A DNA stretch of 64,000 bases from Alphaproteobacteria bacterium. Lineage in GTDB: Bacteria; Pseudomonadota; Alphaproteobacteria; ATCC43930; CGMCC-115725. The translations under genes and the position numbers were made by a program. Below the pieces are notes generated by a model that searched no databases, was not told the origin of the DNA, and saw nothing but the letters and a program-made list of their open reading frames with translations. Shown here piece after piece: positions 28,555 to 38,048 of the stretch (within the stretch, counting starts at the first letter, position 1; every line of letters starts with the position of its first letter). The stretch covers positions 1-64,000 of the forward strand of contig JAGWNF010000012.1 in NCBI GenBank assembly GCA_028871455.1. Direction: 5' to 3'.

Positions 28555-29253
28555 ATGCTGACATTGACGCCAGTCGAAAGCGCGGCGCTGCTGCTGAGCC
28601 TGCGGGTTGCCTTCGTCGGCACGGTGTGCAGCCTGCCGCTGGCGCTCGCCGTCGCTTGGCTCCTGGCGCGGCGGCGCTTCGTCGGCCAGCAGTTGCTGAA
28701 CGGCGTCGTGCATCTGCCGCTGGTGCTGCCGCCGGTCGTCGTAGGCTTTGCGCTGCTGGTGCTGTTCGGCCGGCACGGGCCGGTCGGCGGCTGGCTCTAT
28801 GACGTCTTCGGACTGACCTTCGCCTTCAATTGGAAGGGCGCCGCGCTGGCGGCGGCCGCGATGGGCTTCCCGCTGATGACGCGCGCCATGCGGCTGTCGC
28901 TCGAGACCGTCGATCGCCGGCTCGAGGCAGCAGCGCGCACGCTCGGTGCCTCGCGCAGCCGTGTGTTCTGGACCATCACCCTGCCGCTGATGTCACCCGG
29001 GATCTTGACCGGAGCGATCCTCGGCTTCGCGCGCAGCATGGGCGAATTCGGCGCCACCATCACCTTCGTCTCCAACATACCGGGCGAGACGCAAACCCTG
29101 CCGCTCGCACTTTACGCCTTCACCCAGGTGCCGGGTGGCGACCCGCCGGCATTCCGCCTCTGCGTCATCGCCGTGATCGTCGCCATGGCGGCGCTGTTCG
29201 CGTCCGAGGTGATGGCACGCCGGCTCGATCGCAGCGTCCGGGGCGCGTCATGA
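28555..29253 (+). CDS. modB: Molybdate ABC transporter permease
   Basis: 232 aa with five to six membrane helices and the ABC-permease EAA loop (LEAAARTLGASRSRVFWTITLP). The sequence MGEFGATITFVSNIPGETQT is characteristic of ModB. GGGAGGTGATCG provides a good ribosome site. ModB carries molybdate across the inner membrane, driven by ModC, whose start overlaps the modB stop. The expected periplasmic binding protein gene modA is not adjacent. Confidence 0.93.
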   Translation: MLTLTPVESAALLLSLRVAFVGTVCSLPLALAVAWLLARRRFVGQQLLNGVVHLPLVLPPVVVGFALLVLFGRHGPVGGWLYDVFGLTFAFNWKGAALAAAAMGFPLMTRAMRLSLETVDRRLEAAARTLGASRSRVFWTITLPLMSPGILTGAILGFARSMGEFGATITFVSNIPGETQTLPLALYAFTQVPGGDPPAFRLCVIAVIVAMAALFASEVMARRLDRSVRGAS

Positions 29254-30371
29254 TCGAGGTCGACATCGAGACGAAGCTCGGCGCGTTCGCGCTCGCGGCG
29301 AAGTTCGCGGCGCCGGCGTCGGGCGTCACCGCGCTATTCGGACGCTCGGGGACGGGCAAGACCTCGGTGGTCAATGCACTGGCGGGCCTGATCACGCCGG
29401 CCCGCGGCCGCATCGCGGTGCGCGGCGAGACGCTGTTCGACAGCGAGAGACGGATCAACCTGCCGCCCGAGAAGCGCCGGCTCGGCTATATCTTCCAGGA
29501 AGGTCGGCTGTTTCCACACTATTCGGTGCGCGGCAACCTGCTCTACGGCGCCAAGCGCTTCGACGCGGCGGCTCTCAATCGCATCGTCGCGCTGCTCGGC
29601 CTCGGCGAATTGCTGCACCGGCGGCCGGGCGATCTTTCCGGCGGTGAAAAGCAACGCGTCGCCATTGGCCGCGCCATCCTGGCCGAGCCGCAGCTGCTGC
29701 TGATGGACGAGCCGCTGGCCGCGCTCGACGCCGCGCGCAAGGAGGAGATTCTACCGTTCATCGCGGCGTTGCGCGGCGCGCTCGATATTCCGGTCATCTA
29801 TGTTAGCCATGCGATGGAGGAAGTCATCCGCCTCGCCGACATGCTGGTGCTGGTCGATGGCGGCCGGATCGCCGCCACCGGCACGGTCGAAGCACTGACC
29901 AGCCGGATCGATCTCCGGCCGCTGACCGGCCGGTTCGAGGCCGGCGCGGTCATCCGCACCGTGCTGCGCGGCCACGACAAGGCCTATGGCCTGAGCGAAC
30001 TCGCGTTTCCCGGCGGCCGGCTGCGGGTGCCGCATATCGACTTGCCGCTCGGCAGCAAACTGCGCCTGCGCATTCACGCGCGCGACGTGGTGCTGGCGGC
30101 GACGGCACCGCAGGGTTTGTCGATCCGCAATGCCTTCGCCGGCCGGGTGGTCGAGATCTCGCCCGAGGACGGGCCACTGGTCGATCTGCGCCTCGACATC
30201 GGCACGCCGGCCGAGCCGGTCATGCTCTGGGCGCGCGTCACCCAGCGCGCGCTCGCCGACCTGCGGCTCGCAGTCGGCAGCCCGGTCCACGCCCTGGTCA
30301 AGACGGTCGCCCTCGAGCGGCCGAGCCCCGGTGGCGAACGCGCTTTCGGCGAAACGTACGAAGCGGGCTGA
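29250..30371 (+). CDS. modC: Molybdate ABC transporter ATP-binding protein
   Basis: 373 aa from the ATG at 29250 (ATGA overlap with modB). It has Walker A GRSGTGKTS (about residue 32), Q-loop, signature LSGGEKQRVAIGRAIL and Walker B LLMDEPLAALD. The C-terminal 80-90 residues form the MOP/TOBE oxyanion-binding domain (IRNAFAGRVVEIS) that is diagnostic for ModC. It powers molybdate uptake for cofactor synthesis, linking it to moaC and moeA at 61.6-63.4 kb. Confidence 0.93.
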   Translation: MIEVDIETKLGAFALAAKFAAPASGVTALFGRSGTGKTSVVNALAGLITPARGRIAVRGETLFDSERRINLPPEKRRLGYIFQEGRLFPHYSVRGNLLYGAKRFDAAALNRIVALLGLGELLHRRPGDLSGGEKQRVAIGRAILAEPQLLLMDEPLAALDAARKEEILPFIAALRGALDIPVIYVSHAMEEVIRLADMLVLVDGGRIAATGTVEALTSRIDLRPLTGRFEAGAVIRTVLRGHDKAYGLSELAFPGGRLRVPHIDLPLGSKLRLRIHARDVVLAATAPQGLSIRNAFAGRVVEISPEDGPLVDLRLDIGTPAEPVMLWARVTQRALADLRLAVGSPVHALVKTVALERPSPGGERAFGETYEAG

Positions 30372-30507
30372 CTGCCGCACGCCGCAGCAAATTCGCTAAA
30401 ATCCGTGCGATTGCCGGGCATCCGCCGTCGCAGTTAACAGACAGTCAAGACAATACGTGGCAAAGTGAGCCCGTCGCGAGCCTTCGAACGCCGAAGGACG
30501 CCGAAAG

Positions 30508-30900
30508 ATGGCCGGGCCCTTGTCGCAGAACGACGCCACCGAATTCGACGAGCTTTGGCGCATCCGCCAGATGGCGGAGCAAGAGGCGCGCGAGCAGGAA
30601 GACCGCCGCGCCTTCGAGCGCAAGAACGTCTTCTGGAAAGCGCGCCTTGTCCTGCCCGAGGGCGCGATCAACTGCGTCGTCTATGACCTGTCGATGGGCG
30701 GCGCGCGCGTGCGCCTGGTGGCGCAGCTTCAGAAGCAGCAGCGGTTGCGGCTCGACATCGAGAAGCTGAGCCCGCTCAACGCCGAGGTCGTCTGGCTCGG
30801 CATCGGCATGGTCGGCATCCGCTTCACCGACGATCCCGCGTTCATCGGCCGTACGCTCGGTCCCCTGCTCGCCGGCGGCACGCCTCAGGGCGCGCCGTAG
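30508..30900 (+). CDS. PilZ-domain protein (predicted c-di-GMP receptor)
   Basis: 130 aa with a single PilZ domain. The c-di-GMP-binding motifs are intact: R34-x-x-x-R38 in RRAFERK and D60-x-S62-x-x-G in YDLSMGGARV. An N-terminal charged helix (about residues 12-33) precedes it. Such stand-alone PilZ proteins act as cytoplasmic receptors for motility or exopolysaccharide control; the partner is unknown. The 3' end overlaps the convergent coq10-like gene by 16 bp. Confidence 0.88.
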   Translation: MAGPLSQNDATEFDELWRIRQMAEQEAREQEDRRAFERKNVFWKARLVLPEGAINCVVYDLSMGGARVRLVAQLQKQQRLRLDIEKLSPLNAEVVWLGIGMVGIRFTDDPAFIGRTLGPLLAGGTPQGAP

Positions 30901-31319
30901 AGCTGCCGCGCCCGCTTCTCGAAGGCCGCGACCATCCGCTTCACCGCCTCGGTGAAGACGGTGTCGATGATCCCGCTCAGAATATGCGACCGGAATTCGA
31001 AATCGACGTGGAAGTCGATCAGCGTACCGCCGTTCCGCGGGATGAACTGCCAGTGATTCTCGAGGTACTTGAACGGCCCTTCGGCGTATTCGACGTCGAT
31101 GCGGTCCGGCCGGTGCAAGTGAACCCGCGAGGTAAATCGCTCGCGCACCATGCGCCAGCCGATCAGCAGATCGCCGAGAATTAAATTGTCGTGGCGTTCG
31201 CGGATGCGCGCGCCGACGCACCACGGCAGGAATTCGGGATAACGTTCGATATCGGCGACGAGATCGAACAGCCGCTCCGGCGCGTAGGGTAAGAACTTCT
31301 GCTCGGCATGCGTCGGCAT
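30885..31319 (-). CDS. Coenzyme Q-binding protein, COQ10/START family
   Basis: 144 aa with the polyketide cyclase/START fold. YPEFLPWCVGARI, FKYLENHWQFIP and the C-terminal helix AFEKRARQLYG are typical of COQ10-type proteins, which bind ubiquinone in a hydrophobic pocket and aid respiration. Related RatA proteins have the same fold. It lies 4 bp after the lipA stop, at the end of the pdh-lpd-lipA unit. Confidence 0.88.
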   Translation of the reverse strand: MPTHAEQKFLPYAPERLFDLVADIERYPEFLPWCVGARIRERHDNLILGDLLIGWRMVRERFTSRVHLHRPDRIDVEYAEGPFKYLENHWQFIPRNGGTLIDFHVDFEFRSHILSGIIDTVFTEAVKRMVAAFEKRARQLYGAP

Positions 31320-31323
31320 CGTT

Positions 31324-32262
31324 CTAGGGCACGAGCGCGAGCCTGGCGGCGCGCGCCTGCCGCAGTTTCACGAAATCGTCGCCGGCAAAATAGGACGAGC
31401 GCGTCAGCGGCGAGGCCGAGACCATGAGGAAACCCTTGGCGAAAGCGCGCTCCTTGATGCCGGCGAACTCCGCCGGCGAAACGAAGCGCGCGACCGCGTG
31501 ATGCTTGGGCGTCGGCTGGAGATACTGGCCAACGGTAAGGAAATCGACGTCGGCCGCGCGCAGATCGTCCATCACCGCATCGACCTCGTCGAGCGTTTCG
31601 CCGAGACCGACCATGAGGCCGGACTTGGTGAACATCGAAGCATCAAGCCGCTTCACGCGCGCGAGCAATTCGAGCGACGCGGCGTAACGCGCGCCCGGCC
31701 GCACCTCGCGGTAGAGCCGCGGCACGGTTTCGAGATTGTGGTTGTAGACGTCGGGCCTGGCGGCGACCACCGCTTCAATCGCGTCATCCTTCTTGAGGAA
31801 ATCGGGTGTCAGCACCTCGACGGTCGTCGCCGGCGCCGCGCGGCGGATCGCCTGGATGGTTTGGACGAATTGATCGGCGCCGCCGTCGGGCAGATCGTCG
31901 CGATCGACCGAAGTGACGACGATGTGGTGGAGGCCGAGCTTGCCGACCGCCTCCGCAACGTGCGCCGGCTCGTGCGGATCGACCGCACCCGGCTTGCCGG
32001 TGGCGACGTTGCAGAAGGCGCAGGCGCGGGTGCAGACCGCGCCCAGGATCATTACCGTCGCGTGCTTTTCCTTCCAGCACTCACCGATGTTCGGGCAGGC
32101 CGCTTCCTCGCAGACCGTGTTGAGCCTGAGCGCGCGCATCAGGTCGCGCGTCTCCTGATATTCGCGCGACATCGGCGCCTTGACGCGGATCCAGGCGGGC
32201 TTCGGCGGCGACGGCTGATCGGGCTTGCGCGCCTTCTCGGGATGGCGCAGCGGCGCGTTCAT
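31324..32262 (-). CDS. lipA: Lipoyl synthase
   Basis: 312 aa from the ATG at 32262, four bases after the lpd stop (an upstream start would overlap lpd). LipA inserts two sulfurs into protein-bound octanoate using SAM radicals. The auxiliary cluster motif [12 protein letters not shown] and radical-SAM motif CTRACAFC are both intact, as is the C-terminal RSS-type motif [11 protein letters not shown]. It modifies the lipoyl domains of PdhB and PdhC encoded just upstream, which explains its place in the operon. Confidence 0.96.
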   Translation of the reverse strand: MNAPLRHPEKARKPDQPSPPKPAWIRVKAPMSREYQETRDLMRALRLNTVCEEAACPNIGECWKEKHATVMILGAVCTRACAFCNVATGKPGAVDPHEPAHVAEAVGKLGLHHIVVTSVDRDDLPDGGADQFVQTIQAIRRAAPATTVEVLTPDFLKKDDAIEAVVAARPDVYNHNLETVPRLYREVRPGARYAASLELLARVKRLDASMFTKSGLMVGLGETLDEVDAVMDDLRAADVDFLTVGQYLQPTPKHHAVARFVSPAEFAGIKERAFAKGFLMVSASPLTRSSYFAGDDFVKLRQARAARLALVP

Positions 32263-32266
32263 GCCG

Positions 32267-33661
32267 TCAGATGTGGAGGGCGCGGCCATAGGCTTCAAGC
32301 ACCGCCTCGTGCATCATCTCGCTCAACGTCGGATGCGGGAAGATGGTCTCCATCAGCTCCTGCTCCGTGCTTTCGCAGGTCTTGGCGATGGCATAGCCCT
32401 GGATCAGCTCGGTGACCTCGGCGCCGATCATGTGCGCGCCGAGGAGCTCGCCAGTCTTGGCGTCGAACACCGTCTTGATCATGCCCTCGGGCTCGCCGAG
32501 CGCGATCGCCTTGCCGTTGCCGATATAGGGAAAGTGACCGACCTTGACCTGGTGGCCGGCGGCCTTCGCGGCTTTCTCGGTGAGGCCGATGCTCGCCACC
32601 TGCGGCATGCAATAGGTGCAGCCCGGTACGTTCTTGACGTCGAGCGGATGCGCGGTGTTGAGGCCGGCGATGTGCTCGACGCAGAGCACGCCTTCGTGCA
32701 TCGCCTTGTGTGCGAGCCAGGGCGGACCGATCACGTCGCCGATGGCGTAGAGGCCAGGCTCGCCGGTTGCGCACCATTGATCGACGACGATGTGCGTCTT
32801 CTCGACCTTCACCTTGGTGCCTTCGAGGCCGATGTTCTCGACGTTGCCGACGATGCCGATCGCCAGGATGACCCGATCCGCCTTGACCTCGAAGCTCTTG
32901 CCCTGGGCCTCGACGGTGGCGACGACATCGTCGGCGTTCTTTTTGAGCGCCTTCACCGTCGCCGAGGTGTGGATCTTCATGCCCTGCTTCTCGAAGCTCT
33001 TGCGCGCGAAGGCCGAGATCTCCTCGTCTTCGACCGGCAGGATGCGGTCCAAGACCTCGACCACGGTCACTTCGCAACCGAGATTACGGTAGAAGCTGGC
33101 GAATTCGATGCCGATGGCGCCGGAACCGACGACCAGGATCGACTTCGGCATGGCCGGCGGAATCATCGCCTCCTTGTAGGTCCACACCAGCTTGCCATCG
33201 GGCTCGAGGCCCGGCAGCGTGCGCGCCCGCGCGCCGGTGGCGATAATGACGTGCTTGGCGGCGAGATCGGCAGTCGTCTTGCCGCTCACCTTCACCTTGC
33301 CCTTGCCGGCGAGCGTCGCAGTGCCGTCGAACACCGTGATCTTGTTCTTCCGCATCAGGAAGGCGACGCCCGACGAGAGCTGGTTCGCCACCTTGCGCGA
33401 GCGCTCGACGATCTTCTTCAGGTCGAACGACACGTCCTTGGCGCTGAAGCCGTAGTCGCCGAGATGCTTGAGCAGATGCGAGATTTCGGAGCAGCGCAGC
33501 AGCGCCTTGGTCGGAATGCAGCCCCAGTTGAGACAGATGCCGCCGAGATGCTCGCGCTCGACCACCGCGGTCTTCATGCCGAGCTGCGCCGCGCGGATGG
33601 CGGCGACATAGCCGCCCGGCCCGCCGCCGATGACGATGACATCGAAAGAGGTATCGGCCAT
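32267..33661 (-). CDS. lpdA: Dihydrolipoyl dehydrogenase (E3)
   Basis: 464 aa. The FAD site is [21 protein letters not shown], split across the N-terminus; the redox disulfide is [15 protein letters not shown] (C43 and C48 region), an NAD site lies in [16 protein letters not shown], and the catalytic His-Glu pair is in [12 protein letters not shown] at the C-terminus. It reoxidises dihydrolipoamide on the E2 of pyruvate dehydrogenase. It lies 58 bp downstream of pdhC on the same strand. Confidence 0.96.
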   Translation of the reverse strand: MADTSFDVIVIGGGPGGYVAAIRAAQLGMKTAVVEREHLGGICLNWGCIPTKALLRCSEISHLLKHLGDYGFSAKDVSFDLKKIVERSRKVANQLSSGVAFLMRKNKITVFDGTATLAGKGKVKVSGKTTADLAAKHVIIATGARARTLPGLEPDGKLVWTYKEAMIPPAMPKSILVVGSGAIGIEFASFYRNLGCEVTVVEVLDRILPVEDEEISAFARKSFEKQGMKIHTSATVKALKKNADDVVATVEAQGKSFEVKADRVILAIGIVGNVENIGLEGTKVKVEKTHIVVDQWCATGEPGLYAIGDVIGPPWLAHKAMHEGVLCVEHIAGLNTAHPLDVKNVPGCTYCMPQVASIGLTEKAAKAAGHQVKVGHFPYIGNGKAIALGEPEGMIKTVFDAKTGELLGAHMIGAEVTELIQGYAIAKTCESTEQELMETIFPHPTLSEMMHEAVLEAYGRALHI

Positions 33662-33719
33662 GCGTTCTCCTAGAGCGAAATCCCGGCCGAGCTGCGCGTG
33701 AGCCGTGCGCCGTGCACGC

Positions 33720-35018
33720 TCACACCAGCAGCGCCGCCGGCGCTTCGATCAGTTTCTTGAAAGCCTGCAGCCACTGCGCGCCTTCGGCGCCGTTGAGCAC
33801 GCGGTGGTCGCAGGCGAGCGTGCAGGTCATGACATTGGCGACGGCGAGACCGCCGTTGCGCGCCATCGGCCGCTCCTCGCCCGCGCCGACCGCCAAGATG
33901 CAGGCCTGCGGCGGATTGATCACGGCGGTGAATTCGCGCACGCCGTACATGCCGAGATTGGAGATCGAGAACGTGCCGCCCTGGAAGTCGGCGAGCTTGA
34001 GCTTGCCGGCGCGGGCGCGGACGCCCAGATCCCTCATCTCCGCAGCGATCTGCGGCACGCGCTTCTGGTCGGCATTCTTGATGATCGGCGTGATCAGGCC
34101 ATCGTCCATCGCCACCGCCACGGCGATGTCGACGGCGTTCCAGCGCAGGATCGCGTCGTCGGTGTAGGACGCATTGGCGACCGGCACCTGGCGCAGCGCC
34201 ATTGCCGCGGCGCGGATGACGAAATCGTTGACCGAGATCTTTTGGCCGAGCGTGTCGTTGATCTCGTGCCGCGCCTTGAGGAGCGCATCGATCTCGCAAT
34301 CGACAGTAAGGAAGAAATGCGGCGTATAGGTCGCCGATTGCGCCATGCGCGTGGCGATGGTGCGGCGCATGCCGGTGAGCGGAATCTCGGTGTAGGGGAT
34401 GTTGCCGGCCTCGGCGACGATCCGGTCCTTGCGGAAGGACGGCGCGGCCATGCCGCCGGCGCCCGGTGCGCGCGCAAATCCGCCGCCGGCCATCGCCGCC
34501 TCGATGTCCGCCTTGACGACGCGACCGTGCGGACCGCTGCCGCGCATACCGGCAAGATCGAGCCGCGCGTCGCGCGCCAGGCGCCGCGCCAGCGGGCTGG
34601 CGAAGACACGGGCGCCGGCCGCACGCGGCGGCGCCGACGGACGCGGCGCCGGCGCCGGCGTGGCCGCCGGCGCCGGCTGAGCGGGCGGCGGCAGAGCCTT
34701 CACTTCGGTCTTGGGCGCGGCAGGTGCCGCCGGCTTCGGCGGCGCCGGCGTCGCTTTGATGTCGGCGGCGCTCTCGCCCTCGCCCAGGATCACGGCGATC
34801 GGCTGGTTGACCTGGACGTGTTGCGTGCCCTCGGGCACCAGGATGCGGCCGAGCGTGCCCTCATCGACCGCCTCGTATTCCATCGTCGCCTTGTCGGTCT
34901 CGATCTCGGCGAGGATGTCGCCGGCTTTGACTGCGTCGCCTTCCTTCTTGTGCCACTTGGCGAGGTTGCCCTCGGTCATGGTGGGCGACAGCGCCGGCAT
35001 GAGGATCTGCGTCGGCAT
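33720..35018 (-). CDS. pdhC: Pyruvate dehydrogenase E2, dihydrolipoyl acetyltransferase
   Basis: 432 aa: a lipoyl domain (residues 1-76, target K in ETDKATMEY), an Ala/Pro linker, a peripheral-subunit-binding domain ([18 protein letters not shown], near residue 140) and a CAT-like core. E2 transfers the acetyl group to CoA. The active-site motif reads [10 protein letters not shown], with Asn where the family usually has Asp (HxxxDG); the catalytic His is present. The lipoyl-coding DNA is nearly identical to that of pdhB. It begins 8 bp downstream of pdhB. Confidence 0.94.
   Translation of the reverse strand: MPTQILMPALSPTMTEGNLAKWHKKEGDAVKAGDILAEIETDKATMEYEAVDEGTLGRILVPEGTQHVQVNQPIAVILGEGESAADIKATPAPPKPAAPAAPKTEVKALPPPAQPAPAATPAPAPRPSAPPRAAGARVFASPLARRLARDARLDLAGMRGSGPHGRVVKADIEAAMAGGGFARAPGAGGMAAPSFRKDRIVAEAGNIPYTEIPLTGMRRTIATRMAQSATYTPHFFLTVDCEIDALLKARHEINDTLGQKISVNDFVIRAAAMALRQVPVANASYTDDAILRWNAVDIAVAVAMDDGLITPIIKNADQKRVPQIAAEMRDLGVRARAGKLKLADFQGGTFSISNLGMYGVREFTAVINPPQACILAVGAGEERPMARNGGLAVANVMTCTLACDHRVLNGAEGAQWLQAFKKLIEAPAALLV
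34851..35006. repeat. Intragenic repeat, copy in pdhC lipoyl domain
   Basis: This 156-bp segment aligns without gaps to 36239-36394 in pdhB, with 13 mismatches counted by hand. It encodes the start of the lipoyl domain in both genes, which points to gene conversion or recent domain duplication. Confidence 0.85.
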
Positions 35019-35026
35019 GATGCGGC

Positions 35027-36403
35027 TCAGCGATAGCCGACGGCCTTGGCCGCGGCGACCACGTCCTCGGCCTGCGGCAAGGTCATGTGTTCGAGATTGG
35101 CGGCGTAAGGCATCGGCACGTCCTTGCCCGAAACCCGCGCCGGCGGCGCGTCGAGCCAGTCGAAGGCCTGCTCCATGATCTGCGCCGCGATCTCGGCGCC
35201 GATACCGGCATAGGCCCAGCCCTCCTCCACCGAGACCAGACGGTTGGTCTTCTTTACACTGTCGACGATAGTCTCGATGTCGAGCGGCCGCAGCGTCCGC
35301 AGGTCGATCACCTCGGCCGAAATGCCTTCGGCGGCGAGCGCGGCGGCGGCATGCTCGGCGACCTCGACCATGCGCGAATAGGCGGTGATGGTGACATGCT
35401 CGCCCGGCCGCACGATGCGCGCGCGGCCGATCGGCACGATCCAGTCGGCATCGATCGGCACCGGGAAGCTGGTGCCGTAGACGATCTCGTTCTCGAGGAA
35501 GATGACGGGGTTGGGATCACGGATCGCTGCCTTGAGCAAACCCTTGTGGTCGGCCGCCGTGTAGGGCGCGATCACCTTCAGGCCCGGCACGTGCGCGAAC
35601 CACGAGGCGTAGTCCTGGCTATGCTGCGCCGCGACGCGCGCCGCCGCGCCATTGGGGCCGCGGAAGACGATCGGACAACTCATCTGGCCGCCCGACATGT
35701 AGCGCGTCTTGGCCGCCGAGTTGATCAAGTGGTCGGTCGCCTGCATGGCGAAGTTCCAGGTCATAAACTCGACGATCGGCCGCAGGCCCGCCATCGCCGC
35801 GCCGACGCCAAGGCCGGTGAAGCCGTATTCGGAGATCGGCGTGTCGATGACGCGGCGCGCGCCGAATTCATCGAGCAGGCCCTGGCTCACCTTGTAGGCG
35901 CCCTGGTACTCGGCGACCTCTTCGCCGATGAGGAACACGTTGTCGTCGCGGCGCATCTCTTCGGCCATGGCGTCGCGCAGCGCCTCGCGCACGGTCATCG
36001 TCGCGCTCGGACCGGACCATTCGGCTTCGGCCGGTGCGGCCACGGACTTGGGCTGCGGCGCCGGCGGCGGCGGCGGCGCTTTCGCGGCCGGCGGCGCGAC
36101 CGGTTTCGCCGGCGGCGGCTCAACCTTGGGCGCCGCCCTGGCTGCGACCGGCTTTACGTCTTCACCTTCGCCGGCAATGCGCGCGATCGGCGCGTTGACG
36201 GCAATGTGCTCGCTGCCTTCGGGCGCGATGATCTCGGCGAGCGTGCCCTCATCGACCGCCTCGTATTCCATCGTTGCCTTGTCGGTCTCGATCTCGGCAA
36301 GAATGTCGCCGGATTTGACCGCGTCGCCGACCTTCTTGTGCCACTTGGCGATCTTGCCTTCGGTCATGGTCGGCGAGAGCGCCGGCATCAGGATGTCGAC
36401 CAT
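35027..36403 (-). CDS. pdhB: Pyruvate dehydrogenase E1 beta subunit with N-terminal lipoyl domain
   Basis: 458 aa. Residues 1-77 form a lipoyl domain (K in ETDKATMEY), then a Pro/Ala-rich linker to about 130, then the transketolase-like E1-beta ([33 protein letters not shown], with C-terminal domain from about 330). The lipoyl fusion on E1-beta is an alphaproteobacterial trait. With PdhA it decarboxylates pyruvate using thiamine diphosphate. It starts 3 bp after pdhA. Confidence 0.96.
   Translation of the reverse strand: MVDILMPALSPTMTEGKIAKWHKKVGDAVKSGDILAEIETDKATMEYEAVDEGTLAEIIAPEGSEHIAVNAPIARIAGEGEDVKPVAARAAPKVEPPPAKPVAPPAAKAPPPPPAPQPKSVAAPAEAEWSGPSATMTVREALRDAMAEEMRRDDNVFLIGEEVAEYQGAYKVSQGLLDEFGARRVIDTPISEYGFTGLGVGAAMAGLRPIVEFMTWNFAMQATDHLINSAAKTRYMSGGQMSCPIVFRGPNGAAARVAAQHSQDYASWFAHVPGLKVIAPYTAADHKGLLKAAIRDPNPVIFLENEIVYGTSFPVPIDADWIVPIGRARIVRPGEHVTITAYSRMVEVAEHAAAALAAEGISAEVIDLRTLRPLDIETIVDSVKKTNRLVSVEEGWAYAGIGAEIAAQIMEQAFDWLDAPPARVSGKDVPMPYAANLEHMTLPQAEDVVAAAKAVGYR
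36239..36394. repeat. Intragenic repeat, copy in pdhB lipoyl domain
   Basis: Partner of the 34851-35006 repeat, in direct orientation and offset by 1,388 bp. Recombination between the two would fuse the pdhB lipoyl domain onto pdhC and delete the E1-beta gene. Confidence 0.85.
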
Positions 36404-36406
36404 CGC

Positions 36407-37432
36407 CTACGCCTCGACTTCGCCGTAGACGTCGGTCCATAGCTCGCTCGGATCGGGCTCCGGACTCTGCTGGGCAAAGTCGGCGGCTTCGGTAATCTGG
36501 GCCTTGACCTCGTTGTCGATCGCTTTGAGGCGGTTCTCGTCAAGGCCGCTGTCGACCAGCCGCTTGCGTACTTGGTCGATCGGATCGTGCTCCTGCCGCA
36601 TGCGGCTGACCTCATCCTTGCTACGGTATTTCGCCGGATCGGACATCGAATGGCCGCGATAGCGATAGGTCAGCATCTCGAGCACGAACGGACCCTTGCC
36701 GGCGCGCGCGTAGTCGACCGCTTCTTGCACCGCCGCCATTACCGCCAGCACGTTCATGCCGTCGGTCTGATAGCCCGGAATGCCGAAGGGCGCGGCGCGG
36801 CCGAAGAGATTGGGCGACGCGGACGAGCGCGAGATCGACGTGCCCATGCCGTAGCGGTTGTTCTCGATGATGTAGATCACCGGCAGCTTCCACAGCGCCG
36901 CCATGTTGAAGCTTTCGTAGACCTGGCCCTGGTTCATCGCGCCGTCGCCGAAGAAGGTGAGCGAGACGCGGCCGTTGTTGCGATAGCGATGGGCAAAGCC
37001 GAGGCCGGTGCCGAGCGGCACGCAGGCGCCGACGATGCCGTGGCCGCCGAAGAAATTCCGCTCGCGCGAGAACATGTGCATCGAGCCGCCCTTGCCCTTC
37101 GAATAGCCGGTGCGGCGGCCGGTGAGTTCGGCCATGACGCCTTTCGGATCCATACCGCAGGCGAGCATGTGGCCGTGATCGCGATAGGCGGTGATGACGG
37201 TGTCGCCGGGCTCGACCACGGCCATGGCGCCGGTGACCACCGCCTCCTCGCCGATATAAAGGTGGCAGAAGCCGCCGATCAGACCCATGCCGTACATCTG
37301 GCCGGCCTTCTCCTCGAAGCGCCGGATGAGCAACATCCGGCGGTAGAGGTCGAGCAGTTGTTCGGCGGAGATTTCGGCTTCGACGGGCTCGTCGGGACGG
37401 GACTTGGGCTTGCGCTTGGCGGCTACGGCCAC
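36407..37432 (-). CDS. pdhA: Pyruvate dehydrogenase E1 alpha subunit
   Basis: 341 aa. The thiamine-diphosphate motif runs from GDGAMNQG to ENNRYGMGT, and the phosphorylation-loop region YRYRGHSMSDPAKYRSKDEV is conserved. GGGAGA precedes the ATG at 37432. It opens the pdhABC-lpd-lipA-coq10 run, and the AT-rich 290-bp region upstream probably holds its promoter. Confidence 0.96.
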   Translation of the reverse strand: MAVAAKRKPKSRPDEPVEAEISAEQLLDLYRRMLLIRRFEEKAGQMYGMGLIGGFCHLYIGEEAVVTGAMAVVEPGDTVITAYRDHGHMLACGMDPKGVMAELTGRRTGYSKGKGGSMHMFSRERNFFGGHGIVGACVPLGTGLGFAHRYRNNGRVSLTFFGDGAMNQGQVYESFNMAALWKLPVIYIIENNRYGMGTSISRSSASPNLFGRAAPFGIPGYQTDGMNVLAVMAAVQEAVDYARAGKGPFVLEMLTYRYRGHSMSDPAKYRSKDEVSRMRQEHDPIDQVRKRLVDSGLDENRLKAIDNEVKAQITEAADFAQQSPEPDPSELWTDVYGEVEA

Positions 37433-37721
37433 ATGGTGTCTCCCGGAGATCCTCGGCCGCCGCGACGACGTGGCCGCGACGGTAATATTATTCCACTATG
37501 CCTACTCGCGCGCCCCTGATAATGCAACCATACTCTTAGCAAGAGATTGTTTTGCAAAGCAAAATAAAACTTAACTGAATCTGAGTTAAGTAGCCTGAAA
37601 ACCCTGCCTGAGGATGGTCGCGTTTCGGTCCCATGCGCTACCGGACCGTCCGTCGACTCGGAGCGATATTCCGCCTACGACGATTCCGCCCGCCCGATCC
37701 GGCGCGCGGCCTACGCGGCAG
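37433..37721. other. AT-rich intergenic region between ftsB and pdhA
   Basis: No gene is supported here. Three short perfect inverted repeats lie close together: CTCTT-AGC-AAGAG (37533-37545), TTTTGC-AAA-GCAAAA (37550-37564) and CTTAACT-N7-AGTTAAG (37570-37590). The last contains a GANTC site (37577-37581). The region should contain the ftsB terminator and the pdhA promoter and operator. Confidence 0.6.
37570..37590 (-). terminator. Candidate terminator after ftsB
   Basis: On the minus strand the 7-bp stem CTTAACT/AGTTAAG with a 7-base loop is followed by TTTTATTTTG, a convincing T-tract. The stem is AT-rich and so weak; it might instead be an operator for pdhA. Confidence 0.45.
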
Positions 37722-38045
37722 CTACTTGGTGGGCTGATCGTAGTAGAGGACGATTTCGTCTGGCGCGGCGTAGTTCAACATCGCGTGCACGCGCTCGTCG
37801 AGATAATCGCGGTCGAGGTGGTTGCCCTGGAGCAGCGCGACGTGCTGCGCCAGCGGCGCGCGCTCGGCCTGGAACTTCGCCAACGTCGCCTTGGCGTCGT
37901 GCACCTGGGTCTGGAGATTCCACAGCGCCAACAGGCCGCGATCGCCTTCGACCAGGTGATAGGCGAAGTAGGCGCAGAGTGCGCAGCCGAGCACGGGGCC
38001 GATGATCTGGCGCGCGCGGGCGCGCAGCGCGTAAAGCACGTCCAT
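37722..38045 (-). CDS. ftsB: Septum formation initiator, FtsB/DivIC family
   Basis: 107 aa: a short cytoplasmic N-terminus, one transmembrane helix (IIGPVLGCALCAYFAYHLV, about residues 14-32) and a periplasmic coiled coil (LWNLQTQVHDAKATLAKFQ onward), then DRDYLDERVHAMLNYAAPDEIV, which matches the FtsB/DivIC family. FtsB joins FtsL and FtsQ in the divisome and signals septal peptidoglycan synthesis. The position between eno and pdhA is conserved in alphaproteobacteria. Seven GANTC methylation sites lie immediately upstream, suggesting cell-cycle control. Confidence 0.9.
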   Translation of the reverse strand: MDVLYALRARARQIIGPVLGCALCAYFAYHLVEGDRGLLALWNLQTQVHDAKATLAKFQAERAPLAQHVALLQGNHLDRDYLDERVHAMLNYAAPDEIVLYYDQPTK

Positions 38046-38048
38046 GGC

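Noticed and set aside
30470-30500. CTTCG/CGAAG hairpin before the PilZ gene
   Set aside because: Very short stem in GC-rich DNA, likely chance.
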